A DNA stretch of 64,000 nt from Hymenobacter mucosus (GCF_900188255.1 NZ_FZNS01000003.1:248001-312000); one strand, 5' to 3'; counted from the first letter of the stretch, positions 1-8,888 are shown. A program made the numbers and translations. Notes: generated by a model from the letters alone, not told the origin.

Positions 1-205
1 AGCAGCGCTGCACGAGCTGGACGTAGGTGAAATCAACTGATTCGGTAGGCCGCTCTCCGCTGAACACAAAGCGCAAGGCCAGCGCCTTCGGATTGCGGGC
101 CGCCCCGCGTTCTAGCAATTCCAGGGTGTGGGCGGGCACTGGCTGGGCAGACAGGGGCTTTTGTTCCAGCGTGAGAATATCGGCAAGGTTGCGGTAACCG
201 GGCAT
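1..205 (-). CDS. AMP-dependent acyl-CoA synthetase, N-terminal fragment (runs off the window)
   Basis: The reading frame is open from an ATG at 205 to the left edge, giving 68 residues beginning MPGYRNLADILTLEQKP. It continues with TLELLERGAARNPKALA and DFTYVQLVQR. This is the usual opening of acyl-CoA synthetases and ligases of the AMP-binding superfamily: a 'family' helix, then the segment leading to TYxEL. These enzymes activate fatty or other carboxylic acids with ATP and CoA. The AMP-binding P-loop and catalytic motifs lie outside the window, so the assignment rests on the N-terminus alone. The upstream sequence is pyrimidine-rich with no Shine-Dalgarno, as is normal in Bacteroidota. It could also be another member of the ANL superfamily. 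Confidence 0.55.
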   Translation of the reverse strand, partial: MPGYRNLADILTLEQKPLSAQPVPAHTLELLERGAARNPKALALRFVFSGERPTESVDFTYVQLVQRC

Positions 206-307
206 AGGAGAGGGGAGAGAAAGCCACGGATGGCTTCAGGAGACAGTAAAGGTCCTCTAAAGGTAGGTAGCTAGCAACAACGCAGATATAGTTACGCAGC
301 TACACCT

Positions 308-886
308 CTAGCTGGGTGGGGTTGGTTTCATAGACCGCGCCGCAACGGGAGCCAACCGCAGCCGCAGGTACTGTTGCAGCCAGACGGGGTACAGGTTATA
401 CCCAATGTTGAGTACTGTTAGTACCCCCGCCCAAGCCCACTGGTTCTGCACTGCGGCATACCCGCTGACAAACCAAAAGAACAGCAGCGCAGCTATGTGA
501 AACCGCTCCATATGGTAGCTGTTGGCCACTAACGCCGCTACCGACCGGCGGGTTTTCAGCCGGCGGTAGCGCGGATAGCGCCGTCGGACCAGCGCATGCA
601 CCAGTGCCCCGTCCTGCGCCAGCCAGTTGACAACCGGCACCCCCAACCGCCGATACATGGCTGGCACCCTACTCAACTGCCAGTATCGAAACCAACTCCG
701 AGGCACTGCATACGCCAGCAAACTCAGCCCCAGCAGGCCTACCAGCCACGGCCGCGCCATGTGCTGGTAGCAAAACACTACCAGCGGCCCCAAACTCAAC
801 CCCGACCATACCACCGACGGCACAGCGTTGTAGAACGCCAGCACCGCCAACGATGGCACAGCAGATTCCTTTGGGGTAGGCAGCAT
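308..886 (-). CDS. CrtO-like glycosyl-diaponeurosporenoate acyltransferase family membrane protein
   Basis: A 192-residue integral membrane protein with an ATG start at 886. Hydrophobic helices lie near residues 10-38, 45-60, 130-147 and 148-166. The pattern follows the CrtO family: a YRRLGVPVVNWLAQDGA segment after the second helix, a central RF/H-containing stretch (SYHMERFHIAALLFFW), and a C-terminal NIGYNLYPVWLQQYLRLRL that matches the family's N-YP-QRYNR-R hallmark. In staphylococci this enzyme acylates a glycosylated C30 carotenoid at the membrane. In pigmented Bacteroidota the substrate is unknown. No other carotenoid gene is visible nearby, so the role is inferred from motifs only. 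Confidence 0.6.
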   Translation of the reverse strand: MLPTPKESAVPSLAVLAFYNAVPSVVWSGLSLGPLVVFCYQHMARPWLVGLLGLSLLAYAVPRSWFRYWQLSRVPAMYRRLGVPVVNWLAQDGALVHALVRRRYPRYRRLKTRRSVAALVANSYHMERFHIAALLFFWFVSGYAAVQNQWAWAGVLTVLNIGYNLYPVWLQQYLRLRLAPVAARSMKPTPPS

Positions 887-907
887 AATAGCCTAATATA
901 ATGGCTG

Positions 908-1268
908 CTAGCCAAGCCTCAATCGTCCTCGAACTTGCTCAACCGGCTGTAAACCGGTCGCTAAACGGCCTTCAAACTCTTCCTTTCCGTAATCTAAAAT
1001 GTTATTTGGAAAGCGCGGCAGGTAGTACACCCCGGTACCGCTAGTAGGCTCCATGCCCACGGATGAGTTTGGGGTGTTTCAGTGACAAACCCCTCCGATT
1101 GCGGGACCTGAAACGTGGTATCCCGGTGCGGGCCGTGGTCTTGGTATACAATAGATCAGCTATAGGCAACGGCAGGCTCGGGCGTCTGCTCCCGATCATC
1201 TTTATCACAGCCAGCGGTAAGGACCAGCGTCAGACCCAGCAATAGCGAGGGGGTAGCTTGTATTTCAT
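908..1268 (-). pseudogene. Decayed small lipoprotein gene (frameshifted)
   Basis: From the ATG at 1268 the frame reads MKYKLPPRYCWV and stops. The neighbouring frame from about 1256 reads SLLLGLTLVLTAGCDKDD, a complete lipoprotein signal with lipobox LTAGC. Adding one C to the C5 run near 1250-1255 would join the two as MKYKLPPSLLLGLTLVLTAG. The joined frame then ends at a TGA after AVAYS. A third frame downstream is coding-like (GTGVYYLPRFPNNILDYG, then EEFEGRLATGLQPVEQVRG) and ends at TAG 908-910. At least two shifts separate these pieces. I read this as a roughly 120-residue lipoprotein gene in decay; a base-calling error could account for the first shift but not for all of them. The function is unknown. 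Confidence 0.42.
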
Positions 1269-1623
1269 AAGGAATAGAGAAGTGTAAAAACACTATATAT
1301 AAAACCGTGTCAAGTAGGATAGGTCGTGAACTGGTAGTAGATGTTGCGCTTGCTTGTGCAAAAGTTATGTAGGAAGGAGGGACTAGAGAGCAAAATGCAA
1401 CTATGCCCGTTCTTCAGTAGCTTCTGGGAAGCCCGGGGTAATGTGGGGGTACATCCTGACAATGCATTAGCAACAGAGACGAAATAAAAAACACGATTTC
1501 AACATTCCATCATCTCTCAATCAGCGTTAGCGTATCTGCATTACAACAGCGTTAAGGGCTTTCTCAAAATTTACAATCGTAAAAATTTGCTCTGAATCCA
1601 GGTTTCAGAGTTACTTTAAAAAA
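1269..1623. other. Gene-free AT-rich stretch
   Basis: About 355 bases with visibly lower GC than the surrounding genes and no convincing reading frame on either strand. It separates the decayed lipoprotein gene from the small ORF and its terminator. I see no tRNA, known riboswitch or transposon end here. Confidence 0.4.
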
Positions 1624-1657
1624 GAAGGAGCCAGAACACATAGGCTCTGGCTCCTTC
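1624..1657 (-). terminator. Intrinsic terminator of the 62-codon ORF
   Basis: Perfect 12-bp inverted repeat (GAAGGAGCCAGA / TCTGGCTCCTTC) with a 10-nt loop. On the minus strand it is followed by a run of six T. It lies about 20 bases past the stop codon of the small minus-strand ORF, the expected position for its terminator. Confidence 0.75.
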
Positions 1658-1676
1658 AAGCTGGTAAGATAACTAT

Positions 1677-1865
1677 CTACAGAAACCAGCTGTTTAGTGT
1701 GGTAAGAAGCAAGTGAGTGTAGGGTTTCAAAAGGTAACCCCAATCATCAAATGCTTTTTCCAGTTCTCTTATAACTCCTAATCCGAGAAGAAGATTGGAG
1801 CATAAGTCACGAAAGGAAATTTTCTTACCAAACTTCGGACTGTTACTTGGCTTTCCAGGGCGCAT
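1677..1865 (-). CDS. Small hypothetical protein (62 residues)
   Basis: ATG at 1865, opening MRPGKPSNSPKFGKKISF and continuing with a leucine-rich segment (LCSNLLLGLGVIRELEKAF) and an aromatic C-terminus. I do not recognise it. Two things argue that it is transcribed: a strong intrinsic terminator starts about 20 bases after the stop, and no overlapping gene explains the frame. Its base composition is clearly more AT-rich than the flanking genes, which fits recent acquisition or a remnant of a longer gene. The frame is also open upstream of the ATG for about 30 codons without another ATG, so the true N-terminus may be longer or missing. Confidence 0.35.
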   Translation of the reverse strand: MRPGKPSNSPKFGKKISFRDLCSNLLLGLGVIRELEKAFDDWGYLLKPYTHLLLTTLNSWFL

Positions 1866-1915
1866 AAAGTACAGATGGAGGTTTGGAAATAGGGGCGTCT
1901 TGCTCCTCCCAAAAG

Positions 1916-1948
1916 AAGAGGTTACCGTTGGCGCGGTGCCTCTTTTTT
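1916..1948. terminator. Hairpin with T-rich flanks, terminator-like
   Basis: Imperfect stem pairing AAGAGG at 1916-1921 with CCTCTT at 1939-1944, with further TACCG/CGGT pairing inside. A run of six T follows on the plus strand, and TTCTTTT follows on the minus strand. No plus-strand gene precedes it, so it may insulate the small minus-strand unit from the nrdA side. Confidence 0.4.
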
Positions 1949-2041
1949 GTTTAGTCGCATCTCAGTCATAGGACGCCGCTGGAGCTATGACTCTCGAATG
2001 CTATGCTCTCATCTAGTCACAATTAGAGTGGATAGAAAAAT

Positions 2042-2063
2042 GGGCAGGGAAAGCTCCCTGCCC
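2042..2063 (-). terminator. Intrinsic terminator of nrdA
   Basis: Perfect 9-bp stem GGGCAGGGA / TCCCTGCCC with a 4-nt loop. On the minus strand it is followed by a T-rich tract (five T after one intervening A). It lies 12 bases past the nrdA stop codon. Confidence 0.8.
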
Positions 2064-2075
2064 ATCGTTTCAAAA

Positions 2076-4457
2076 CTACGAACCGCAGGCCTCGCAGGCG
2101 TCTGGGTTATCCAGGGAGCAGGCCATGTCGGAGGCGTTCTGGGCCGATACGTTCAGCGGCTCCAGGGTCTCGGCGGCTTGCTTTTGCACCGTGAACTTGA
2201 TGGCATCCACGGCTGCTTTGGTGCGCAGGTAGTACATGCCGGTTTTCAGACCCTTCTTCCAGGAGTGGAAGTGCATGCTGGTGAGCTTGCCGAAGTTCAC
2301 GTTCAGCACGTGCAGGTTCAGGCTCTGGCTCTGGCAGATGTACGCGCCCCGGTCGGCCGACATATCAATAATGCGGCGCTGCGAAATCTCCCACACCGTC
2401 TTGTACAGGTCCTTGATGTTCTGGGGAATGTTCGGGATGTCCTGCACCGAGCCGTTAGCGGCAATGATGGCATTTTTCATCTGCTCGTTCCACAGGCCCA
2501 GCTTCACCAGGTCTTTGAGCAGATGCTTGTTTACCACCATGAACTCTCCGCTTAGCACGCGGCGTACATAAATGTTGGAGGTGTACGGCTCAAACGACTC
2601 GTTATTCCCTAGGATCTGGGCCGTAGAGGCTGTAGGCATGGGGGCTACCAGCAGAGAGTTGCGTACACCGTGTTCTACTACTTGGGCGCGCAGCGTTTCC
2701 CAATCCCAGCGGCCGGAGTCGGGCGTTACGCCCCACAGATCAAACTGGAACTGGCCCTTGCTTAGGGGGGAGCCGGGGAAGGTCTCGTAGTGGCCGTCCT
2801 TGATGGCGAGGTCCTTAGAGGCCGTCATGGCCGCGAAGTAGATGGTCTCGAAGATGTCCTTGTTCAGGCCGCTGGCTTCGTCGCTCTCGAAGGGCATGCG
2901 CAGGGCAATGAACGTATCGGCCAGGCCCTGCACGCCCAGCCCGATGGGGCGGTGGCGGCGGTTGCTACGCTCAGCCTCTACCACGGGGTAGTAGTTGATG
3001 TCGATGACCTTGTTGAGGTTCATCGTGGCGTGGTAGGTTACCTCGTACAGCTTCTGGTGGTCGAAGATCAGGTTGCCAGCTTCGTCGGGGCGCACGTAGC
3101 GGGGCAGGGCCAAGGAAGCCAGGTTGCACACGGCTACCTCGTCCTTGTCGGTATACTCCATAATCTCGGTGCAGAGGTTGGAGCTCTTGATGGTACCGAG
3201 GTTCTTCTGGTTGCTCTTGTTGTTGGCAGCGTCCTTGAACAGCATGTAGGGCGTGCCGGTCTCGGTCTGGCTTTCCAAGATGGCAAACCACAGGTCCTGG
3301 GCCTTGATGGTTTTGCGGCCACGGCCTTCGCGCTCATACTTCTGGTAGAGGCGCTCAAACTCCTCGCCGTAGCACTCATCGAGGCCGGGGCACTCGTTGG
3401 GGCACATCAGCGTCCAGTCGCCGTTGGCTTCCACGCGCTTCATGAACAGGTCGGGCGTCCAGAGGGCATAGAACAAGTCACGGGCGCGCATTTCCTCCTT
3501 ACCGTGGTTCTTCTTCAAGTCCAGGAAGTCAAAAATATCGGCGTGCCAGGGTTCCAGATACATAGCGAAAGCGCCCTTGCGCTTCCCGCCGCCCTGGTCC
3601 ACGTAGCGGGCCGTGTCGTTGAACACCTTCAGCATGGGCACAAGGCCGTTGGAAGTACCATTGGTGCCTTTGATGTAGGAGCCCGTGGCGCGCACGTTGT
3701 GTACGGCCAGGCCAATACCGCCTGCGCTCTGCGAAATCAGGGCGCAGTTCTTCAGCGTGTCGTAAATGCCCTCAATGGAGTCGTCCTTCATCGTGAGCAG
3801 GAAGCACGAGCTGAGCTGGGGCTTGGGCGTACCGGCGTTGAAGAGGGTAGGCGTGGCGTGGGTAAACCACCGCTCGCTCATCAAGTTATAGGTTTCGATG
3901 GCGGCGTTGATGTCGTGCTTGTGAATACCCACGGCCACGCGCATCAGCATGTGCTGGGGCCGCTCTACCACCTTGCCATCGAGGCGCAGCAGGTAGGAGC
4001 GCTCCAGGGTCTTGAAGCCAAAGTAGTCGTAGTTATAGTCCCGGTCGTAGATGATGGCCGAGTCGAGGGTGGCGGCGTGGGCGTGCACGATTTCCCACAC
4101 ATCCTGAGCAATGAGGGAAGCGTTTTCGCCGGTCTTGGGGTCCTCATAGGTATGCAGCCGCTTCATAGTGCTGCTGAACGACTTGCTGGTCACCTTGTGC
4201 AGATTGCTCACGGCAATGCGCGCCGCCAGAATAGCATAATCGGGGTGCTTGGTCGTGAGCGAAGCCGCAGTTTCGGCCGCCAGGTTGTCGAGCTCTATTG
4301 TGGTTACGCCGTCGTAAATGCCGTCGATAACCTTCTTGGCCACCTCAATGGGCGACACGTACATCATATTGAGCCCGTAGCAGAGCTTCTCAATGCGAGC
4401 CGTGACTTTATCGAATTTCACGGACTCGCGGCGGCCGTCGCGTTTGATTACCAACAT
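2076..4457 (-). CDS. nrdA: Ribonucleoside-diphosphate reductase, class Ia alpha subunit
   Basis: Large catalytic subunit of aerobic ribonucleotide reductase, reducing NDPs to dNDPs in the cytoplasm with the NrdB radical subunit. I start it at the ATG at 4457 ([17 protein letters not shown]), which gives 793 residues beginning directly with the ATP-cone. The frame is open about 98 codons further upstream, but that part is unlike any RNR. Visible features are the N-terminal ATP-cone (about 1-90), the first redox cysteine in QLSSCFLL (about residue 217), the catalytic N-x-C-x-E motif in NLCTEIM (about 425), and the C-terminal thiol pair CEACGS that re-reduces the active site. A terminator follows at 2042-2063. 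A DnaA-like box lies upstream at 4616-4624. Its partner nrdB is 3.3 kb away on the same strand, with two unrelated genes between. Confidence 0.95.
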   Translation of the reverse strand: MLVIKRDGRRESVKFDKVTARIEKLCYGLNMMYVSPIEVAKKVIDGIYDGVTTIELDNLAAETAASLTTKHPDYAILAARIAVSNLHKVTSKSFSSTMKRLHTYEDPKTGENASLIAQDVWEIVHAHAATLDSAIIYDRDYNYDYFGFKTLERSYLLRLDGKVVERPQHMLMRVAVGIHKHDINAAIETYNLMSERWFTHATPTLFNAGTPKPQLSSCFLLTMKDDSIEGIYDTLKNCALISQSAGGIGLAVHNVRATGSYIKGTNGTSNGLVPMLKVFNDTARYVDQGGGKRKGAFAMYLEPWHADIFDFLDLKKNHGKEEMRARDLFYALWTPDLFMKRVEANGDWTLMCPNECPGLDECYGEEFERLYQKYEREGRGRKTIKAQDLWFAILESQTETGTPYMLFKDAANNKSNQKNLGTIKSSNLCTEIMEYTDKDEVAVCNLASLALPRYVRPDEAGNLIFDHQKLYEVTYHATMNLNKVIDINYYPVVEAERSNRRHRPIGLGVQGLADTFIALRMPFESDEASGLNKDIFETIYFAAMTASKDLAIKDGHYETFPGSPLSKGQFQFDLWGVTPDSGRWDWETLRAQVVEHGVRNSLLVAPMPTASTAQILGNNESFEPYTSNIYVRRVLSGEFMVVNKHLLKDLVKLGLWNEQMKNAIIAANGSVQDIPNIPQNIKDLYKTVWEISQRRIIDMSADRGAYICQSQSLNLHVLNVNFGKLTSMHFHSWKKGLKTGMYYLRTKAAVDAIKFTVQKQAAETLEPLNVSAQNASDMACSLDNPDACEACGS

Positions 4458-4615
4458 AGGCGTAGCAGGTAGAAGGGTGTTGGGATATGGAAAGACCGGG
4501 TGAAGCCGGTCGAAGCTGTCGGGCGAAATACGGGGCGTTACCGCGCCAGGTGGCAGGGTCAACGGTTCCGAATATATCCGTCCTGGAATCTCAGGACAAA
4601 CCTTCTCTCTAGAAG

Positions 4616-4624
4616 TTTTCCACA
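4616..4624 (+). promoter_or_regulatory. DnaA-like box upstream of nrdA
   Basis: The nonamer TTTTCCACA differs by one base from the consensus TTATCCACA and lies about 160 bases upstream of the nrdA start. The identical variant occurs in the cluster upstream of nrdB. A single nonamer is weak evidence alone. Confidence 0.35.
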
Positions 4625-4765
4625 TAAGCTTAACATGCTGACAATCAACGCGTTTTTGTAATTCGAGGGCTGCTATATAGCTAACTAAAATGGTTAGAAA
4701 TAAGGTTGCTGAATTCCGCCAGAAGTGGTATTGTCGGTAGGAGGCGGTCAAGCGTACACAAGCAC

Positions 4766-4807
4766 ATCGGCGCCCAGCTCAACAACCTTGTTGAACTGGG
4801 CGCCGAT
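4766..4807. terminator. Long inverted repeat after the Gfo/Idh gene
   Basis: Two 20-base arms with a 2-base loop and one G-T type mismatch. They lie about 40 bases past the stop codon of the minus-strand oxidoreductase gene and upstream of nrdA. There is no clear T run on either side. It is either a stable 3'-end hairpin for the oxidoreductase transcript or an operator-like palindrome in the nrdA upstream region. Confidence 0.5.
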
Positions 4808-4845
4808 GGATAGAGCGGGTTTTGCCCCGCGGCTGGATTGCGTGA

Positions 4846-6312
4846 TTATACTCCCAGGGTCCAGCCTTGGCGGTATTCCCGCTTCACGAAGCGGTTGGCC
4901 TCGTCCCAGTTGGTTACCTTCATTTGGCGGGCGTCCCAGTCCAGTTTCAGGTTGCGGCCTGGGTACGTGAAGCCGTTGCCTGCCGCATTGGCGTGACGGA
5001 CATCGTAGCCCCGGATAGCCAGGTTAGCTACCAGTAGCGCCTCCGTAAGCGGCCCGGCCAGCTCGAAGGGGGAGCTTACCTCTTTATTGCCATAACCGGC
5101 CAAGCACGCCTCCACCCATTGCGCATAGTGACCATCAGCCCCACCCGGCACGCGGGCCAGTGTGGGCTTCACCTTCACTTTGCTGGTACGGGAAAGGGGT
5201 AGCAGCTGCGGGTTGGCAGAATAGGTGCTAGCCATCATCTTGCCTTTCTTGCCCACGAACAGAATGCCGTTGCCTCCATCGCCAAACAACTCGTTGGAGC
5301 CTAGTTCGGCGGGCCGTTCAGGCTGAATGCCTCCATCCATCCAATGTACCGTCACGTCGTGCTTGGTTTTCGAGGTTTTGGGGAAGGTGAGTATGACGTG
5401 GCTAGAAGGCGGACAGCTCTCGGGGAAGTAGCCGCGCTTGAACTCATCGACATACACGCTGCCCACGCTAGCCTGCACGGCCGTGGGGTACTGCAAATCC
5501 AAAACTCGGAAGGGAGCCTCCAGCAGGTGGCAGCCCATGTCGCCGAGGGCCCCGGTGCCGTACTCCCACCACCCGCGCCAGTTGAAGGGCACCAGCTTAT
5601 CAATATAAGCAGTGTGCGGTGCCGACCCTAGCCACAAGTCCCAATCTAGTTCGGCGGGCACCTTACCCGGCGTGGAAGACCACGGAATGCCCTGTGGCCA
5701 TACGGGGCGGTCGGTCCAGCAATACACCGTATCCACATCCCCGATAAGCTTGGCATCGTACCACTCCCGCAGCTGTCGCACGCCATCGTTGGAGGCACCC
5801 TGGTTTCCCATCTGCGTCACTACCTTGTACTTGCGGGCGGCCTCCGTCAGTACCCGGGCCTCGTAAATGTCGTGGGTAAGGGGTTTTTGTACGTACACGT
5901 GCTTGCCCAGCTGCATGGCGGCTAGGGTTACGTTGGCGTGGTTGTGGTCGGGCGTCGATACGGAAACGGCATCAAAGTTCTTGGCTTCCTTGTCGAAGAG
6001 CTGACGCCAGTCTTTGTAGTATTTGGCCTGAGGAAAAGACTGGACGGATTTAGCCGCGCGACGGTCGTCCACATCGCAGAGGTAGCCAATGCGGGCTTTG
6101 CCGCTTTTAAAGAAGCTGGCCAGGTCACTTTCACCTTTGCCGCCCACGCCCACACCTGCAATTACTAGCTGGTCGCTAGGGGCCGTGTAGCCCTTACCGC
6201 CCAGCACAAAGCGGGGTACAATCATAATGCCAGCCGCCGCTACTGCGCTTTTGGTGATGAACTCTCGGCGTGAAACAACAGGGGGTGGATTTTCAAGCTT
6301 GTTTTCAGACAT
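4846..6312 (-). CDS. Tat-exported Gfo/Idh/MocA family oxidoreductase
   Basis: A 488-residue NAD(P)-dependent oxidoreductase of the glucose-fructose oxidoreductase / inositol dehydrogenase superfamily, which acts on sugars or sugar-like substrates. The N-terminus carries a twin-arginine signal (SRREFI at 14-19, then the hydrophobic AVAAAGIMIV), so the folded enzyme with bound cofactor probably acts in the periplasm. The Rossmann glycine motif is AGVGVGGKG at about 52-60. The family EKP motif appears as VQKP at about 141-144, as in the exported branch of the family. A DMGCH segment in the C-terminal domain holds the candidate catalytic histidine. The substrate cannot be read from the sequence. 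It is monocistronic, lying between nrdA and a DUF6624 gene. Confidence 0.88.
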   Translation of the reverse strand: MSENKLENPPPVVSRREFITKSAVAAAGIMIVPRFVLGGKGYTAPSDQLVIAGVGVGGKGESDLASFFKSGKARIGYLCDVDDRRAAKSVQSFPQAKYYKDWRQLFDKEAKNFDAVSVSTPDHNHANVTLAAMQLGKHVYVQKPLTHDIYEARVLTEAARKYKVVTQMGNQGASNDGVRQLREWYDAKLIGDVDTVYCWTDRPVWPQGIPWSSTPGKVPAELDWDLWLGSAPHTAYIDKLVPFNWRGWWEYGTGALGDMGCHLLEAPFRVLDLQYPTAVQASVGSVYVDEFKRGYFPESCPPSSHVILTFPKTSKTKHDVTVHWMDGGIQPERPAELGSNELFGDGGNGILFVGKKGKMMASTYSANPQLLPLSRTSKVKVKPTLARVPGGADGHYAQWVEACLAGYGNKEVSSPFELAGPLTEALLVANLAIRGYDVRHANAAGNGFTYPGRNLKLDWDARQMKVTNWDEANRFVKREYRQGWTLGV

Positions 6313-6644
6313 GGTGGGACGTATTAGAGGGAAGTAAGTTGGAGCAGGTAAGCACGTTGGCGTATCATTCCGAGTAAGTAGAATGCGCCTGTCATATCAG
6401 AGGCCAGAAGGTACAAATTTCAGCGAGTTTGCCCAGGCCCTTGGTTTCAAGTAGTAGAGTAGCAAGCCCCTCACTAACAGGCCGTATTACCTTCCGCGCC
6501 TCAAACACCACTGCTAGCCAACGACCACATCGGTAGCCCTAGCCACTAGAGCTCCGCGGTGGTGCCGCGCCGGTAGGTGGCGCACGAGCAGTTGGTGAAT
6601 AGCATTTCCGTGTAGCAACCGTTAGGGCTGGTTAGGTTGGTGCT
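6313..6644. other. Intergenic region without recognisable features
   Basis: 332 bases between the oxidoreductase start and the DUF6624 stop, both on the minus strand. I see no ORF, strong hairpin with T run, or clear TAnnTTTG element. The promoter of the oxidoreductase gene is presumably here. Confidence 0.4.
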
Positions 6645-7574
6645 TTATTGCGCAGGCGGCGTGTATACTAGTCCAAAGCGCTTGGCGTAGCTGGCTAAGG
6701 GTTCCATTCCGATGGCGGCGCGGCGCTCATCTACGTGGGCTTCATCTTCAATGGGGGAGAATACAGTTTTGCCCGTGGCAGAATCGGTGTGGAGTTGGCT
6801 GCCATAGATCTGCGGCTTGCCCTGTCCGATTAGAATACGATCCTGTAACAGCGCCAGAGCCGATTTCGACAAGTCGCCCCGCTCGGCCGCCTGTTTAGCC
6901 ATGGGGAAATACTTCTCCATAACGGGTAAGTTAGAGTGCTGAATCACAAGGAATACGGTTGTAGTACCGGTGTTCCCTACCTCAGCTTTGGTCGGCCATC
7001 CGTGCGTATCCAGCAGCTTTGTGATGCGTTGCAGGTTATGCGCATCAGTAGCTTCTATTTCCTTCCAGAGCGCCGTCATCTCCGGGGACTTCATGCCGTA
7101 CTGTTTTTCAATGGCATCATATTTCATCCGCCCGCCCTGGTCCAGGGCGTGAATGGAGTCGAGCTGCTGCTTAAGGGGCTTGTTGTAGTTGGCCTCTATC
7201 TTGGCTACGCTGGCCTGTAGCTTCGTGAGCATGGGCTGCCAGCGCTTGTCGGTGTGCAGGGCCGTTAGATCGGTGTCCTGCTTCACGTGGGCCACGTTTT
7301 CCCAGCCGGCCGCGGTAGCTTTATCAAGGTACTGAAAGGCTTTGGTAGCGTCGCCGGCCTGGGACCAGCTGCACGCGGCGTTGTACAGGTCCGCGCTGCT
7401 CGGTTGGGCCTTGGCTTGCTTGAAAGCTTGGTCGTAGAGCATACCCGAACTCTTATAATTCTTCGCCTCGTAGGCATCAGCGGCTTGCTGGTTTAGCTTT
7501 CTGAACTCGCTTTGGGCAAAGGCGAGGCTGCTACTCAGCAGGAAGGTGGCCAGAAGAATAGTGACCTTTTTCAT
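6645..7574 (-). CDS. Secreted DUF6624 protein with TPR-like N-terminus
   Basis: 309 residues with a clear Sec signal peptide (MKKVTILLATFLLSSSLAFAQ). After it comes a helical, TPR-like stretch at about 22-115: AYEAKNYKSSGMLYDQAF, then NAACSWSQAGDATKAFQYLD. This ends in DTDLTALHTDKRW, a layout also seen in the transglutaminase-like protein at 62311-63555. The second half matches the DUF6624 family: a HNLQRITKLLDTHGWPTKAEVG segment in two parts, FLVIQHSNLPVMEKYFP, and LLQDRILIGQGKPQIYGSQ. The biochemical function of the family is unknown. Export to the periplasm is the only firm inference. It lies alone between nrdB and the oxidoreductase gene. Confidence 0.8.
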   Translation of the reverse strand: MKKVTILLATFLLSSSLAFAQSEFRKLNQQAADAYEAKNYKSSGMLYDQAFKQAKAQPSSADLYNAACSWSQAGDATKAFQYLDKATAAGWENVAHVKQDTDLTALHTDKRWQPMLTKLQASVAKIEANYNKPLKQQLDSIHALDQGGRMKYDAIEKQYGMKSPEMTALWKEIEATDAHNLQRITKLLDTHGWPTKAEVGNTGTTTVFLVIQHSNLPVMEKYFPMAKQAAERGDLSKSALALLQDRILIGQGKPQIYGSQLHTDSATGKTVFSPIEDEAHVDERRAAIGMEPLASYAKRFGLVYTPPAQ

Positions 7575-7682
7575 AGGGTACAGAGCGTATAAATTGTGGA
7601 AATAAAGGGCAGACTGTCAAAATATTAATGGGCAGCTACTACGTGCTGCCGCGGTAATAATACGATTTTACTATGAACGCGA

Positions 7683-7716
7683 AAGGGGGCGCCAATCATA
7701 TGATTAGCGCCCCCTT
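7683..7716 (-). terminator. Hairpin terminator of nrdB
   Basis: AAGGGGGCGC at 7683-7692 pairs with GCGCCCCCTT at 7707-7716, with further pairing of AATCAT/ATGATT inside. It lies about 80 bases past the nrdB stop on the minus strand, ending in only three T. Confidence 0.6.
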
Positions 7717-7793
7717 ACATTGGTGGCATCCAGCTGTCTAATGCACTGCGTGTACTACGAGCTACTCCTCAGACTTGCCCCACAGCTAGCCAA

Positions 7794-8756
7794 TTAAAAA
7801 TCCTCGTCGAGGGAGAAGGCATTAGAAGTCCGCTCACTCATAACCCCAGCTTTCTGGTACTCGCCCACGCGCTTCTCGAAGAAGTTGGTTTTGCCCTGCA
7901 ACGAAATCATTTCCATGAAGTCGAAGGGGTTAGACGCCCCGTAAATTTTGCTGTAGCCCAGGGCATCCAGCAGGCGGTCGGCCACAAACTCAATGTACTG
8001 CGACATGAGTTGGGCGTTCATGCCAATCAAGTTTACGGGCAGCGCGTCGGTCACGAATTCCTGCTCAATAGTGACTGCGTCGCGGATGATTTCGTGCACG
8101 CGGCTTTCGGGCAACTTGTTCTGCAAGTGGTCTTTGTAGAGCAAGCAGGCAAAGTCGCAGTGCAGCCCTTCGTCGCGGCTGATGAGCTCATTGGAGAAGG
8201 TCAGGCCGGGCATCAAGCCCCGCTTTTTCAGCCAGAAGATTGAGCAGAACGAGCCCGAGAAAAAAATACCTTCCACGGCGGCAAAGGCAATCAGGCGCTC
8301 GGTGAAGTTCTCCGAGTTAATCCACTTGATGGCCCACTCACCCTTCTTCGCAACGGCTGGTACCGTTTCCAGGGCATTGAAGAGGTAGTCTTTCTGCTTG
8401 GGGTCTTTGATGTAGGTATCAATCAGCAGAGAGTACGTTTCCGAGTGGATGTTTTCCATCATCACCTGGAAGCCGTAGAAGCAGCGAGCCTCAGCCATCT
8501 GCACTTCCTGCATGAAATTCACGGCCAAGTTTTCGTTTACGATACCATCGGAGGCCGCGAAGAAGGCCAGCACGTGGCTGATGAAGTGACGTTCGCCTTC
8601 ATTGAGGTTTTCCCAGTCCTTTTGGTCCTGAGAGAGGTCAATTTCCTCGGCCGTCCAGAAAGAGGCCTCGGCCTTCTTGTACATCTGCCACACATCATTG
8701 TGCTGGATTGGGAAGAGGACGAAGCGGTTGGGGTTCTCGGTGAGCAGAGGTTCCAT
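7794..8756 (-). CDS. nrdB: Ribonucleoside-diphosphate reductase, class Ia beta subunit
   Basis: 320-residue ferritin-like radical subunit that supplies the tyrosyl radical to NrdA. The expected di-iron and radical residues are visible: D70 in [10 protein letters not shown]101 and H104 in [10 protein letters not shown], and the candidate radical tyrosine Y108 in the same motif. The second ligand set includes the EGIFFSGSF helix and the RDEGLHCDF helix (EXXH). The C-terminus [10 protein letters not shown] is the acidic/aromatic tail that docks to the alpha subunit. The start is an ATG at 8756. A TATCTTTG element lies about 125 bases upstream and a cluster of DnaA boxes 235-310 bases upstream. 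It is separated from nrdA by two unrelated genes on the same strand. Confidence 0.95.
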   Translation of the reverse strand: MEPLLTENPNRFVLFPIQHNDVWQMYKKAEASFWTAEEIDLSQDQKDWENLNEGERHFISHVLAFFAASDGIVNENLAVNFMQEVQMAEARCFYGFQVMMENIHSETYSLLIDTYIKDPKQKDYLFNALETVPAVAKKGEWAIKWINSENFTERLIAFAAVEGIFFSGSFCSIFWLKKRGLMPGLTFSNELISRDEGLHCDFACLLYKDHLQNKLPESRVHEIIRDAVTIEQEFVTDALPVNLIGMNAQLMSQYIEFVADRLLDALGYSKIYGASNPFDFMEMISLQGKTNFFEKRVGEYQKAGVMSERTSNAFSLDEDF

Positions 8757-8880
8757 GGCAACAGGGTAAAAGTTGATACGAGAGAAGGATAGGGAGGCCC
8801 CAATGGGGGCGGCAGTTCTAACCCCGGTCCGCCGGGTTTGTTTGCGACCGTGTAGCCCGACGGTACTTCGGACAGGAAGC

Positions 8881-8888
8881 CAAAGATA
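8881..8888 (-). promoter_or_regulatory. Candidate -7 element of nrdB
   Basis: On the minus strand this reads TATCTTTG, an exact match to the Bacteroidota TAnnTTTG element, about 125 bases upstream of the nrdB start codon. I do not see a good TTTG at the -33 position, so the support is partial. Confidence 0.45.

Noticed and set aside
1269..1948. Insertion-sequence remnant in the AT-rich stretch
   Set aside because: No transposase-like sequence, terminal inverted repeats or target duplication could be seen.
2790..4472. 560-codon plus-strand ORF
   Set aside because: Antisense shadow of nrdA; Val/Gly/His-rich with no recognisable domain.
4458..4751. N-terminal extension of nrdA by 98 codons
   Set aside because: The ATP-cone begins right at the ATG at 4457 and the upstream codons match nothing in the family.
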